DNA of 64,000 nt from contig JAZKLR010000222.1 of NCBI GenBank assembly GCA_037103525.1, forward strand, positions 1,612,001 to 1,676,000, read 5' to 3'. The DNA is from Ganaspis brasiliensis (taxonomy: Eukaryota > Arthropoda > Insecta > Hymenoptera > Figitidae). The notes under the pieces were generated by a model. It was not told where the DNA came from and searched no databases. It saw nothing but the letters and a program-made list of their open reading frames with translations. A program made the position numbers and the translations under genes. Shown here piece by piece: positions 35,801 through 43,350 of the stretch (position 1 is the first letter of the stretch; every line of letters starts with the position of its first letter).

Positions 35801-38800
35801 ATAACAATTCTACCAAAAAGTGGCTTACAGATGATCACTACACGATTTAAATTATAAGAATTATATTTACGACTTTATGTAAAACGTGATTTCTATATTT
35901 ATGTGTTTTATATTTCACTGTTTTTTAAAGTTTATCAAATAAATAATTTTTCGAAATACGTGCTGTTCTATTTTTTGGGACTACCTGAAATATGTATTTT
36001 CTCATAAAAAGAGCCCTCCTTGGTACCATTGTATTTAAGTATATGGCCGTATTTTTTGTTAAATTAGGAACATTTTGAGAAGAAGAAGACCTCTATAAGT
36101 AAAAAAAATTACCAAATTATAGAATACATACTGTAAACCCTATTTTCAGAAAAATGAATTTAAATTTCGAGTTTACCATTATCTTCCATGATATTTAAAA
36201 GTTAGTTAAAATGTTATAACATGTTTCTGTTGATGATGAGTCATCATACTTGCATATTATGCAATATAAAATATAAAATAATATCATAACATGTCAAGTA
36301 TATTTTGGTTATGTTGGAATTGTAAAATTATGAGAGACTTTCGCTTTAAGTGAGAGGATTCGTGCAAAAGGAAAATTCTCTCAAAAATAAGAGTTTAACT
36401 TTTGATACCATATATAAGAGGAAAATATGCATTGAAATGAGAGGAATCCTCTAGGTTAAAGATTACTTTTTTTAGGGTGCTGTATTTGGAAGTCTATTTT
36501 ATTTCTCTGATTCTATCTAAGGTATATACTTAAATCGGTAAATTTTTTTCAGGAAATATAAGCTTTTATTTAAAAAGTGTTCTAAATTTTCGTTATGCAA
36601 TAACTTTTGAAAAAACTGTTTAAAAAACTTTTTGTTTCGTGGAAACATTTTTAGGACCTGACATATTAATTTTTTCTATGTATCGATAAAAAAGAAAAAA
36701 AAATTTTTTTGTGGGTGATAATTTTACGAGTTTTGATATTTACCATGGACTCTTGCCGAGCAATCTTGCGACAATATTATCGTGCAACCTTGCTGCAAGC
36801 TTGCGGTGCAATCTTGCGATAAGCTTCCAGCAAGCTTTCTGTGCAAGGTTGGGCAAGTTGGAACATTTTGACCTTGCAGCAACCTTGCCGCAATGTTACC
36901 CAGCAATATTGCAAAACTTGCACGGCAACATTGCGGCAAGGTTGCTGCAAGTTTACGTGCTATCTGGGATAACTCGAAAAAAATTATTCAAAGAAGGAAA
37001 AAATTAATGATAAAGTTAGAAATTAAAAGAAATTTTAAATATTTGAAGTATTATAAGTTATTCCCTTTATTATAAATATTATTTGACAACTACAATCCAA
37101 GTAGGTAAAAAAAAAACAAAAGACGTCCTTAAGTCGTCTTTTGGACATGTGTGCCCACTAAGATGTCAACTTTATTTTCATTTTTGGCATGAAATCAAAT
37201 CACGACCAAAGCAAGACTGAACGAGGACTTTCGTCGGTTGGGAATGGAACATTTTTTAATTTGTTTACAATTCTAACAGCTGCTTCAAATTTTACATGAG
37301 ATCGAATATAATTGGAAATTATGGTCTTTTAAGGAGGAAAAATTAATTGTTATCCATCATGCTAATTACGCTAGGAACTACACTATTTTTTATACAGGTA
37401 AAAATTCTTTTGTTATATGCATATTTATTTAATTGGTATTTTAATAAATTAATAACTACTACATGTACACTTATTAATGTATAAATTTTATAATGGTAGT
37501 TCATGGTATAATTTTCACTGTAATATAGTCGTATAACCTTTTTTATAACTATATGGATTTTAAATACATATTTTAAAAAATATTTCAAGTGATATAGTTT
37601 CTTAATAGTATGGCGGAAATAGTCCATTTTTCACAAGCGAGGGAAATATTCAATTTTTTAACTAGTCAAGGAAATGTCATTTCTCCCATTGGTGACGGAG
37701 ATAGTATAGATTATTTCCTCACTAGTTTAGGAAATTGTCATTTTCCAAACCAGCAATAAAAATGATTATTTTTCCACTAGTGACGGAAATAGACATTTCT
37801 CCTAAGTGTGAAATATACTCATTTCTCAAAAATGAAACATTTGAAATAAAAACATTTTTTTTTGTCTAAAGCAAAAAATGGTCTAAAAGGTGCCGTAAGG
37901 CAATTCTTTGAGATTATGATATACGGCTGAGGCCGGTCTAAAAAAAAACTTTATTCGTATAAATTCTTTTTAATAATTTGAAAATCTTTTAGTATGTATA
38001 TTGGGAACATTGGTGACTTTCTTGCTAATGTCTGTAACATCACAACTTCTGGATATTATATTGCCTTTGAATGAATCACGACCGATGCAATTGCCGTTTG
38101 AAATGTATTATTTTGTTAATAATTCCGAAGATTATTTTAATTGGATTTTGTTACACATCGCGTTTTCTGGAACTTTAGTGATGTGTGTTTACATCGGTCT
38201 TGAATCAATTTTAGCTGTTTTTACCGAACATGCCTGTGGATTTTTTACCATAATTGGGCACCAATTAAAGAGTATCAGTAACAACAGCGAGAGAAAAAAT
38301 TACAAAGCTGTTGTCTACTGTATAAAACAACATAATCGAGCCATTGAGTTTGTATAATAATTAATAAGGATTTTTATTCTTCTACTAAAACTGAATCAAC
38401 CGTGTAATTCTTCTTTCTTTTAATTAAGGTTTTGCAATCTTATTGAATCTATTTATTGCCCATGTCTTTTCGTCACGGTCATTACGACTACCATGTTTAT
38501 TTCTACTTCTTTAATTCAGGTGATATTTTATGTGAAGATTCAAGTTTTTTGTAGTTTTTTCCAGGACTAATTTAAAAATATAATTTACTTTCGTTTATGA
38601 TCTCAACCTTTTCATTGATTACTTGTATGGTTTTTTAAAAAAAAACTTTATTTTACACACAGGTTGTTGGTAATCTTCACAAAATCAACATTGCCATTAA
38701 ATTCGGTATCTTCGCTGTATTTTCAATCAGTCATATTTTTATTAATAGTTTCCCTGCACAAAGATTGATGGATTATAGTACAACTCTGGCAGATAATGTG

Positions 38801-39667
38801 TCAGTTTATATACTTGCGTGAATAAATTTATAATATAAGTACACGGAAAAAAATGAATTAGCTACCGCAGCTAAAAAATTTAGCTGATACTTATTTAGTC
38901 ACCACAGCTAAATATTAGCTAAGACAGCTGAAAGTTAGCTATGGTTCCTAATATTTGTAGATATCATAGCTAAAAAGGTTTAGCTGTCCCTATGACAAAT
39001 AACTATTTTCAGCTGTAGGATCCACTTCTGTTAGCTTCCACAGCTAACTTTTAGCTGGCTTAGCTAATATTTAGCTGTGGTGACTAAATAATTGACTGCT
39101 AAACTCGATTAGCAGCAGCGGCTAACTCATTTATTTCCGTGTAATACTGAAAATCAGAGCAAAAGTCAAGTTTCTTTTTTATCTACAGATATAATGAACC
39201 GTGGTATCAAATGTCAACGAGAGTAAGAAAAATGCTGTTATTTATGATTTTAAGAAGAAGAATGCCTTGCAAATTAACTGCTGGAAAAATGCTAGACGTA
39301 TCTTTAAAAAGTGTTAGTTCGGTAAGAAATTAATTTGTTTATTATCATTATTTTTTTTATTTGTATTCTATTATTTGAAATATATAATATAGATTTAACG
39401 TGAAATGGTACACATAATCGAAAAAGTTAGTCCTAATTGTTATTTTCAATTACTTATTTTGTAAAAAATAAAATCTTTCACTAAAAAATATTACATGAAA
39501 ATATGAATTTTCGATTTCAAAAAGCAAAATATTGCATTTCTAGCAACCTTTTTTTCAGAATATCTGTATTATATTTTCTTCGTTTATAAATTGTTTTAAT
39601 TATTTTATTACAGATTCTTCAGGCATCTTTCTCTTATTTCACTCTACTTTCTTCAGTGACATCGTAA
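23870..39667 (+). CDS. Insect odorant receptor (7tm_6 family), complete, 8 exons
   Basis: Exons: 23870-24016, 24114-24233, 37280-37397, 37993-38347, 38429-38519, 38663-38799, 39189-39321 and 39614-39667. They total 1155 nt, 384 aa plus stop. All introns are GT-AG and phases fit (0, 0, 1, 2, 0, 2, 0); the exon 4 donor GA|GTTTGT is the weakest. The protein starts MTEFFDNQYFCINKFFL, continues with WGDTDKMIESLPTFFAAITS and NYARNYTIFYTVCILGTLV, and ends with the family signature: NSFPAQRLMDYS, then YNEPWYQM, RRMPCKLTAGKMLDVSLKSV and SFSYFTLLSSVTS. Insect ORs are seven-pass membrane proteins with inverted topology that form ligand-gated cation channels with the Orco co-receptor in olfactory neuron dendrites. 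The length is typical and no stop or frameshift was found. Intron 2 is 13,046 bp because of nested transposons. The first exon is short and least certain. Confidence 0.9.
24517..24815 (+). repeat. Dispersed repeat, copy 2 (in odorant receptor intron 2)
   Basis: Diverged copy of the repeat at 22245-22560, same orientation, sharing the ordered motifs described there (AAGGAATATGATTTTTTGTATATA, CCGTTCTCAAGTTATC, CACACACACATGCA, CATCCGGACATTTAA). Non-coding. Confidence 0.65.
24998..25136. mobile_element. Foldback MITE in odorant receptor intron 2
   Basis: Two arms of about 38 bp are nearly perfect inverted repeats. The left arm begins CATATGTGACTGTCCATGA and the right arm ends TCATGGACAGTCACATATG. 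Both arms carry AACGTGCCTTAGCTCC or its complement, with about 60 bp between them. There is no coding capacity. No clear target duplication was seen. Confidence 0.75.
25486..25555 (+). repeat. Left terminal inverted repeat and subterminal CCTCTC repeats
   Basis: CACCC, a run of eight A, then GTAATCTT, followed by repeated CCTCTC(A/C) words. Pairs with 36410-36479. Confidence 0.65.
26278..26294 (+). repeat. LINE target-site duplication, left copy
   Basis: ATATTACTCTGAGATGA, 17 bp, identical to 34367-34383. Joining the flanks across it restores a continuous host sequence. Confidence 0.9.
26321..26327 (+). promoter_or_regulatory. DPE-like internal promoter element of the LINE
   Basis: GGACGTG lies 27-33 bases from the first element base, or +28 to +34 if transcription starts on the A at 26294. 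Drosophila I, jockey, F and Doc elements use a downstream promoter element of consensus RG(A/T)CGTG at this distance for their internal TATA-less promoters. Match is by eye. Confidence 0.55.
27703..29223 (+). CDS. LINE ORF1, gag-like nucleic-acid-binding protein
   Basis: Uninterrupted, 506 aa, starting MDQAYQSPKSLNKIKD. The N-terminal 110 residues are basic then Ser/Arg-rich and low complexity. The middle (about 130-300) is the conserved gag-like core (TDPERKLGTVDRFDIGKMIH...). Three zinc knuckles follow at about 314-327 (CFKCQRFGHVISQC), 331-345 (CEFCGRKHTTNSC) and 352-368 (CVNCKGDHLASSREC). The tail is acidic. By analogy with I-factor and jockey ORF1 proteins it should bind the element RNA and form the ribonucleoprotein. 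It is intact while ORF2 is damaged. Confidence 0.9.
   Translation: MDQAYQSPKSLNKIKDIVVRRNRGRGTSRESSAEREGEDYGKRSRGSSTPSSCRSSPTALSPRRKQRCNASGSENRDRMSGTCNAISEDKFDDMEFDEDGERSIDLDRVIGEASTDDHDQDREDGASDPKRVDDILQPCYNWATSLPVNERYSHDSEGPFLVLMESTDPERKLGTVDRFDIGKMIHGIVKGFRRINISGANQAKIFCEDRADTDLLLDSKELGSVNLRVFISPSMIRKKGFIRVDSKHSVTEMAEYLDAGERQGVLQIARRFNGNRVPQDMVDIVFDSTNVPDALHFWGVKRQVIPSIPVPKRCFKCQRFGHVISQCRSTKPSCEFCGRKHTTNSCTNLIRNRSCVNCKGDHLASSRECPVFKFEFELMKERYIKNISKEAATENLKKRGIELIRLPAGGNSSSEDELVRSQADRPLDLPLVAGVSQDPNSVTLPTTGVLDSVSAVLDPGAFNLTKDPGGHLDEAPIVNTASSSTYVSEHLVQEEQRVSSDSNEEL
29460..33161 (+). CDS. LINE ORF2: APE endonuclease, reverse transcriptase (internally deleted), RNase H
   Basis: Open for 1233 aa. 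The APE-like endonuclease occupies about 1-235 (TWNARS, ITETWL, GDFNAHL, SDHFPVF). Reverse transcriptase spans about 440-720: FIPKPNGKGFRPISL, SGFRKTKSTMDS, motif A LALDIKGAF and motif B GVPQGGVLSPLLF. Motif C reads QYADWLESLGL at 668-678. The YAD runs straight into a sequence normally found about 30-40 residues later, so the second aspartate of YADD and what follows are deleted in frame. RNase H lies at about 942-1065 with YTDAS, AELHA, CSDSL, PSHVGIEGN and VDELAK. A CCHC motif follows (CGCGFSPSSFEHWLVNCPLF). The endonuclease and RNase H look intact; the polymerase is expected to be dead. Confidence 0.92.
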   Translation: MAKLFRGATWNARSVVDHKKRVAVQTLIKDLELDFLSITETWLGSGTTRWEIAGFNVFRADRSRERIGGGTLILVNNDYVVEYLPLINTWNESMDLVAVSLDSPHGKLVILSVYIPPKSDLGIETWNEIFAQLSDRSQVIMMGDFNAHLSAFPPYRCNNIGKQILSIQEDYNLMIVNDGKPTFMRPAPGSISPDLDGSMLDMILVSDTLADLVSSETLESTYRSDHFPVFVSVVISLKRLCDSSVRLRVGTVDWSRFNDLVSDAVCGGTLDMDDTEGSSTSNYERFMRIILDSLLSSGAFIPRNKSPVSRIKPSWWSGRCEMALREFRRNRGVFRRLPSSGNFDILREAELRLHEVLDEEKKLSFRTFCASISPEMGLKKIWALIRAFSGSKPLSTNITNDIDSREFRALQDQLVNEAVPPVSIQLKLVSDENCPYNRPFSEREFYSALNSCKKGSSPGMDLISYEVIQRFAPSTKLRLLKVLNSCFRSSQYPEAWRDTLVRFIPKPNGKGFRPISLTSATGKLFEKMVQRRLEHFVESGDLIPSQQSGFRKTKSTMDSVSCFVADVMGGFAKGKFTVALALDIKGAFNAVLPVKILEIMDQIGVPERIHNFVNFLITRRNLNFSENSSSPRISGVGVPQGGVLSPLLFNLTLRDIIGFLSEGVHLLQYADWLESLGLSIAPGKCQMCVFSKKKFDPDLATLDVMGNTVRCSPSIKYLGIMLDSKMNWNQHIEMIVARANLGINVLKALSRVSWGASSETLIMVYRGSIRATLEWGVPVYQNACKSLLRKLDRVQYQALRVALGLMRTTPTAILLSEAGEPALEVRRLLITDRFLVRLNSSYNNPVSEKLSLLEDLIDDLVAPPKYLKNFPLLVAFSEEKSFFTGGNKTMRPGFFDFPWHEVMFDVGSMMDLDSGADIRRAEVPDTSFRELILSQYPRSTLIYTDASFSEQSLRAGSAYFCPEMNSRFGVGLRGCYSPLPAELHAIFKALEYISACNLTDWLICSDSLRALKAIRDRSEVFNTGLIAHKIARMIQDLRNRGIEVRFLWIPSHVGIEGNRRVDELAKISRALSYSVKVDWQIDNLKSHVNKKFKMAERTEWPYFPLQDLQRRYFSSITYDSPRPWFRGMNLTGRIICLITRLRSNHICSGVHFARMGWNLDQACGCGFSPSSFEHWLVNCPLFQRERHVLNGYLRLRYQGMGIELLDWNYLIFNIDEELAQEIGNFFQNSDHVI
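34367..34383 (+). repeat. LINE target-site duplication, right copy
   Basis: Exact copy of 26278-26294, directly after the (AAG)n tail (about 34342-34366). Confidence 0.9.
36410..36479 (-). repeat. Right terminal inverted repeat of the SAM-gene element
   Basis: Reads AAGATTAC, seven T, AGGGTG on the plus strand; inverse of 25486-25506 with one mismatch. Subterminal GAGAGGA words lie inside it and further in, near 36350. Confidence 0.65.
36740..36970. repeat. Palindromic GCAAGNTTGC-rich element
   Basis: Many copies of CTTGC/GCAAG in both senses. The best hairpin has arms GCAGCAACCTTGCCGCAATGTT (about 36878) and AACATTGCGGCAAGGTTGCTGC (about 36927). Repeated GC-rich composition in an AT-rich intron suggests a foldback MITE. 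Predicted ORFs here are artefacts of the repeat. Confidence 0.6.
37610..37810. repeat. Minisatellite, second array of the CACTAGTGACGGAAAT unit
   Basis: Copies near 37613 (GGCGGAAATAGTCCATTTTT), 37640, 37665, 37690, 37720 and 37775 (CCACTAGTGACGGAAATAG). Same unit as 23120-23450, which lies upstream of the receptor's first exon. Confidence 0.7.
38842..39141. mobile_element. 300-bp foldback MITE with TA target duplication, in odorant receptor intron 6
   Basis: The left end reads TA|CACGGAAAAAAATGAATTAG and the right end complements CACGGAAATAAATGAGTTAG|TA. The whole element is nearly palindromic (for example GTCACCACAGCTAAATATTAGCTAA against TTAGCTAATATTTAGCTGTGGTGAC). TA flanks point to a Tc1/mariner-type mover. 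Non-coding, does not touch the exons. Confidence 0.85.
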
Positions 39668-39725
39668 AAAGGATTTCTTAATTAATTTATTTTTCTTGAG
39701 ATCGTAATAATTTTTCAATTAAGTA

Positions 39726-40323
39726 GGGTAACGGGTCAAGTGACCGACACGCTCATCATGCATTTTTAACTGATTTAGTATTACAAAGTAAATATTAAAG
39801 ATTTCTGTTTAAAATCAATGCGAAATAAATAATTTATGTTCCAAATTTCTATTAATGTGTTTAAAATAATTACTAATCTCTGATAAATTTTTTAATATGA
39901 ATTTGAAAATGTCTTCTTCAAAACAGTGAACAACACCCTGTCTTCAATTTATAATTATTAAAACTATTCATTAAACAATATTTAATTCATTAATATTATG
40001 TTAAACATTATTATTTAAACTTATTGTATCAATTTAATTGTTCCTCAAATGTAATTTTTAAACAACTTGCTGACTTTTAGAAAATTTGTCCAAAAAAAAA
40101 CACAAATAAGCACAGTTTTTAGGGTTAGTTTTCTTGGAATTTAATTATTGAAGAAAATATAATCTGATTAAGTAAAACAACAAATTTATCCGTTGCTATG
40201 AATTGCATTTTATACAATTTTACTTGGAAATATATTTTTAATATTGTTAGTTTCATATTTATTACGTGTTTAATAATTAGGTGTCGTTCACTGTCAGGAG
40301 GTCGGTCACTGTACCCTTTACCC
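39726..40323. mobile_element. ~600-bp MITE with TA target duplication, just downstream of the odorant receptor
   Basis: Left terminus GGGTAACGGGTCAAGTGACC and right terminus complementing GGGTAAAGGGTACAGTGACC, both followed by GAC, flanked by TA. The interior is AT-rich with no ORF. Confidence 0.75.
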
Positions 40324-40418
40324 TATTTGTTATTTATAATAAAGCATAATTTGTCTTCTTAAATTCAGCATTTATTATAAATTTATTATTATTAAGATAC
40401 CGTCTTCTATAGGCTTTA

Positions 40419-40558
40419 GGGGTGAAGTCAGATGCAGAGGATTAGGGGATCAGGGGAATAGAATAGACCAATCTGATAATTCGTCACGTTAAAAATTAAT
40501 TTTTGATTGGTATATTCTCTTTCCTTGATCCTCTAGTCCTCAGCAGGTGATTTCATCC
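40419..40558. mobile_element. Foldback MITE, GGGTGAAGTCA family, copy 1
   Basis: Left arm (AGGGGTGAAGTCAGATGCAG ... GGATCAGGGGAATAGAATAG ... ACCAATC) is complemented by the right arm (GATTGGTATATTCTC ... GATCCTCTAGTCCTCAGC ... GATTTCATCC). TA is at both outer edges. A second copy is at 41567-41805. Confidence 0.7.
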
Positions 40559-41368
40559 TAAAGTGTCGGTGGAAAGGAAAAACCATGTGAGTGAAAGAGA
40601 ACGCGATATCTATTCATCTCTTTCTAGCGCATGGTTTACGTAGAGATCGTTAAAAGAATTTCTAGGTTTACGCTTTTCGCCGACGCCTTTACTCAACTTG
40701 AGACGCCATTTTCCAAATTGCCGCTCGTCTGGATGCCAAACAATACATTAATCAATTGGGCAAAATCAGCTTTTTTTTTAAGGTAACTTTTTAAATACTA
40801 TATTTCAAAGACATTTCTCAAGGACGGCGTCCCATGGTTGTGTTATAAGGTACGTTTTGTAACTAAACCTTGAGTGCAATAGACCTTTTCATTTTAGTTT
40901 CAAAAGTATATTTGTACTTTTTTGCGCTCTTCGTTACAAAACACACGTTAGAACACAATGGTGGGATCGTTTTGCGTTTCGTTTTAACGCAAGCTAATGA
41001 GTGCAAAAAGGACAAAAGAATATTCGCATCTTTTCTGCACTCATTACCTTGCGAAAACTACTCACATGGTTTTCGCTTTCCGTCGACGCTTTCACGCTGA
41101 CATGGGGCGATGCCAATTTATTAAAAGATATTTTTTAGGCTGGCGTCCCATAATTGCATTGGAGAAAAAGGATAGACTGTGTACCGTCGAATGTTGCGTC
41201 GTAATGAGAAAGAGAAAGACGTAAATATCACTTTTGTCTCTCTCTCTCTCTCTCTATCTCATTACGATGCAATTTTTGACGTATACGAATAACTTCACCC
41301 TAATGCAAACAAAATTTACATTTTTAAGATAAATGTAAACGAATTTACAATTTTTTTCGATCGAGTAA

Positions 41369-41485
41369 GGGTGCGATCCTCTGTGAGCAGAAAACGATGA
41401 GAGTGAGAAAAATGTAGATATCATGTTGTCTCTCTCACTCTTATGGTTTCGGTTTACGTTTTCTGCTCACAAGGGGTTTCACCCT
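41369..41485. mobile_element. Foldback MITE
   Basis: Arms share GTGAGCAGAAAACG and GAGAGTGAGA with their complements; outer edges are TAAGGGTGCG and TTTCACCCTA. Similar palindromic sequences with GAGAGA cores are at 40590-40650 and 41165-41280. Confidence 0.65.
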
Positions 41486-41566
41486 AAAAAGGACAGAATG
41501 TGAATCTGTCCTTTTTACTCCAATGAAAAAAAAAATTACAGGAGGTGTGAATTTACCATTAGGCGT

Positions 41567-41805
41567 AATAGTGAAGTCATATGAGGAGGATTAGAGGATC
41601 AGCGAAATAGAATAGGCCAATAGGCCTTTTCATTTAACTTTTCTGTCTTCTTCTAATGCATGTGCCATTTTCATAAGCTGGAAAAAGACAAAAAAACTAA
41701 AATGAGAAGGTCTATCAAAAAATACTTTTCAGTGTGACCGATTATCTGATAAGTCTATTTTATTCTTCTGATCCCTTAATTCTCCGCATGTGACTTAACT
41801 CTAAC
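41567..41805. mobile_element. Foldback MITE copy 2 with a second MITE nested inside
   Basis: The outer arms match the 40419-40558 family (AGTGAAGTCATATGAGGAGG ... GGATCAGCGAAATAGAATAG and its complement at 41740-41800). Inside, TAGGCCTTTTCATTTAACTT and the complement of TAGACCTTCTCATTTTAGTT form a second pair of inverted termini. Another end of that inner family is at about 40879 (TAGACCTTTTCATTTTAGTT). Confidence 0.65.
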
Positions 41806-41834
41806 TTATTCTGTCTTATTCTACTACACAGCAG

Positions 41835-41932
41835 TGGGATTAGTTTGTCTTGTTTTTGCACAAGTTTTCCCTAATTTCGGGAAAAACACATAATTTGTGC
41901 ATAAGCGAGACAAACTAATACCATTGCATTCC
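41835..41932. mobile_element. Foldback MITE of ~100 bp
   Basis: Arms GGGATTAGTTTGTCTTG and the complement GAGACAAACTAATACC enclose an inner palindrome (TTTGTGC/GCACAAG, TTCCC/GGGAA). Non-coding. Confidence 0.6.
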
Positions 41933-42408
41933 ATTTAATAAAAATTAAAAAAAAAGTTGGTTCAACTGTTTCAGATGGAATGCGCGACCTCCATCACTGG
42001 CACCGACTTACAACTGCCGACTCCAAGCGCTCCAGAAAAATCAATGCAACTTCGAAAAATTGCAATATTTTTTAATAGTAACAATTGTTTTTTAAACCTT
42101 AAATATAGTACTTTATTGCCTAAAAAATTCATTTGCTACAATAATTTCCTTCCTTTTCAAAAAAATTGCTGAAAAAACTCTTTTATTCCGGTTTCTAAAG
42201 GAAACTACTGCCTTAAACTACTAAATTTTGCGATTCGATAATTTTTGTATTCACTCAACAAGTTGTATTTGTGTTTATATAAAGCCGGTCTTTTTTTCGC
42301 CCTGTGCAATTTACATTCTCGATTTAAAAACTTTTTAAATAATCGAAAAAGAATTTTGTTAATATCTAAGATTTCAAAATTTTTTAACAAATTTAAAACA
42401 CCCACAAT

Positions 42409-43350
42409 ATGGACACTTTATTTAGAAATAAACAAAAGATATTCGCAAATGAAGACAAATTAAGGTTTCAAAAATTGGTGAGAAATTGTCAAAATTAATT
42501 AATTTATTTATTAAATTTATTATTAAAATAATTGTTTAATATAATGTAATATTTTTGTTATAATTATTAATTTAGTGCATTAATTTCTGAAAAATAAAAA
42601 AATTTTAATTAACTTTTTCAGATTCTTATAATTTGTGCCTTAAAAAAGAAAAAGAAAAAAAAATATTTCTACAATCTTGCAGAATAGGATGCTTTATATT
42701 TAAAATAAATACCGCAATTTTCTCAAACTATTTTATTAAAAAAATTCAATTTTCTTTTTATTATAAAATGTTTGAGATTATTTTATTTTATTTACTTTCA
42801 AATTATGCGAAGAATTAATAAAATAATCATTATAAAAATTTGTAAAAAATTGTCCGAAATGATGAAAACGAAAATAGAATATCAAATTTTCAATTATTAG
42901 ACGATGTTGGAGAAGTAAAAGGAGAAATATTTAATAAAAGAAATGCAGCTTTCGAAGCAGATTTTTTTTACACAAGAATATAGAACGTGAAAAAGAAGAT
43001 GAAGTTTCATTTATGTCAAAATGTAATCAAACATTTGTAAAAAACGAAATTTTATTATATGATTTCGATATTTACGGATTGGCGGAGTTTCAAAGTACAT
43101 TTTATTTTAAATTTTTCAATTCAGATTACTTTTTACTTCATTCTCTGTATCCTATTGAATATTTAGTGTTATATTTTCATCTTTTTTTAATATTCCCATA
43201 CTTTAATATTTTCAGAGGCTACTGTTGATGTAAATCAAAATTTGAACATGATACCAGAAAAATGTAAAGTGGAATACAAAGCTGAAATTTCGTCAGAAGA
43301 CGAAGATCACAGTTTTTTAATAAAAAAAGAATTTAGAGAAGAATTTGGAA
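42409..43350 (+). pseudogene. Possible host gene fragment truncated by the retrotransposon array
   Basis: Exon-like pieces are seen, but I do not recognise the product. 42409-42477 reads MDTLFRNKQKIFANEDKLRF plus three residues up to a GTGAGA donor. About 42901-43030 is acidic/basic coding-like sequence (DDVGEVKGEIFNKRNAAFEA, then a frame change to HKNIEREKEDEVSFMSKCNQ). 43217-43350 follows acceptor TTTTCAG and reads ATVDVNQNLNMIPEKCKVEY, then ISSEDEDHSFLIKKEFREEF. Coding ends abruptly where retrotransposon sequence begins at about 43350. Either a decayed gene or one whose 3' part lies beyond the array. Low confidence. Confidence 0.3.

Larger units (their letters stand above)
25826..35857 (+). 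pseudogene. SAM-domain protein gene of the TIR element, frameshifted and split by LINE insertion
   Basis: Inferred exon 1 is 25826-25892 (MENRLRDLLTDIGLSQYIDA..., donor A|GTAAGT). Exon 2 starts at 26127 (NNILTLTRLLQLLKMPFLLN, then IIEPIGDLGLLLNRLE). Together they form a SAM-like helical bundle. The LINE lies after 26294. Beyond it, coding resumes at 34558 (acceptor CTTCCAG), followed by acidic DISSDEE-type sequence, a segment around DRWLKECSEPWEEVLKYWKL (34926-34990), LHIDFSLQYPNSKNSLNSNW (35180 on), FGPCSELSVRYLKNF, VPWALIKGTKYEPNMVIVLG, and ESTDEWKYFNYEKLGIPYPL to the stop at 35857. At least three frame breaks are seen: in the A run at 34675-34685, near 35300-35307, and near 35660-35735. 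The C-terminal half matches no domain I know. From its place between TIRs it may be a transposase or a passenger gene. Confidence 0.6.
25486..36479 (+). mobile_element. TIR transposon carrying a SAM-domain gene, interrupted by a LINE
   Basis: The left end (25486 on) and the reverse complement of the right end (down from 36479) match at 20 of 21 positions: CACCC(A/T)A7GTAATCTT. Inside both ends the motif CCTCTCA or CCTCTCC is repeated (left: 25524, 25537, 25550; right: complements near 36357 and 36450). Removing the LINE and one target-site copy leaves about 2.9 kb. The only gene-like content is the SAM-domain pseudogene, oriented left to right. No matching target duplication is visible (left flank TTAGTAAT, right flank CTGTATTT). 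The superfamily is not recognised. It lies wholly within odorant receptor intron 2. Confidence 0.65.
39668..42408. other. Intergenic MITE cluster
   Basis: No gene is supported. The stretch is mostly short inverted-repeat elements, several nested (39726-40323, 40419-40558, about 40553-41280, 41369-41485, 41567-41805, 41835-41932). A (CT)n run lies at 41238-41257. Bases 41940-42400 look unique, with a GC-richer patch near 41975-42050. Confidence 0.6.

Noticed and set aside
36711..37075. ORFs in the GCAAG-rich palindrome
   Set aside because: Both strands are open because of the repeated GC-rich words; no domain and no splice signals.
38001..38357. Odorant receptor fragment as a stand-alone gene starting at 38001
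   Set aside because: It begins on a TTG inside an exon; splice-consistent exons on both sides make it exon 4 of a longer gene.
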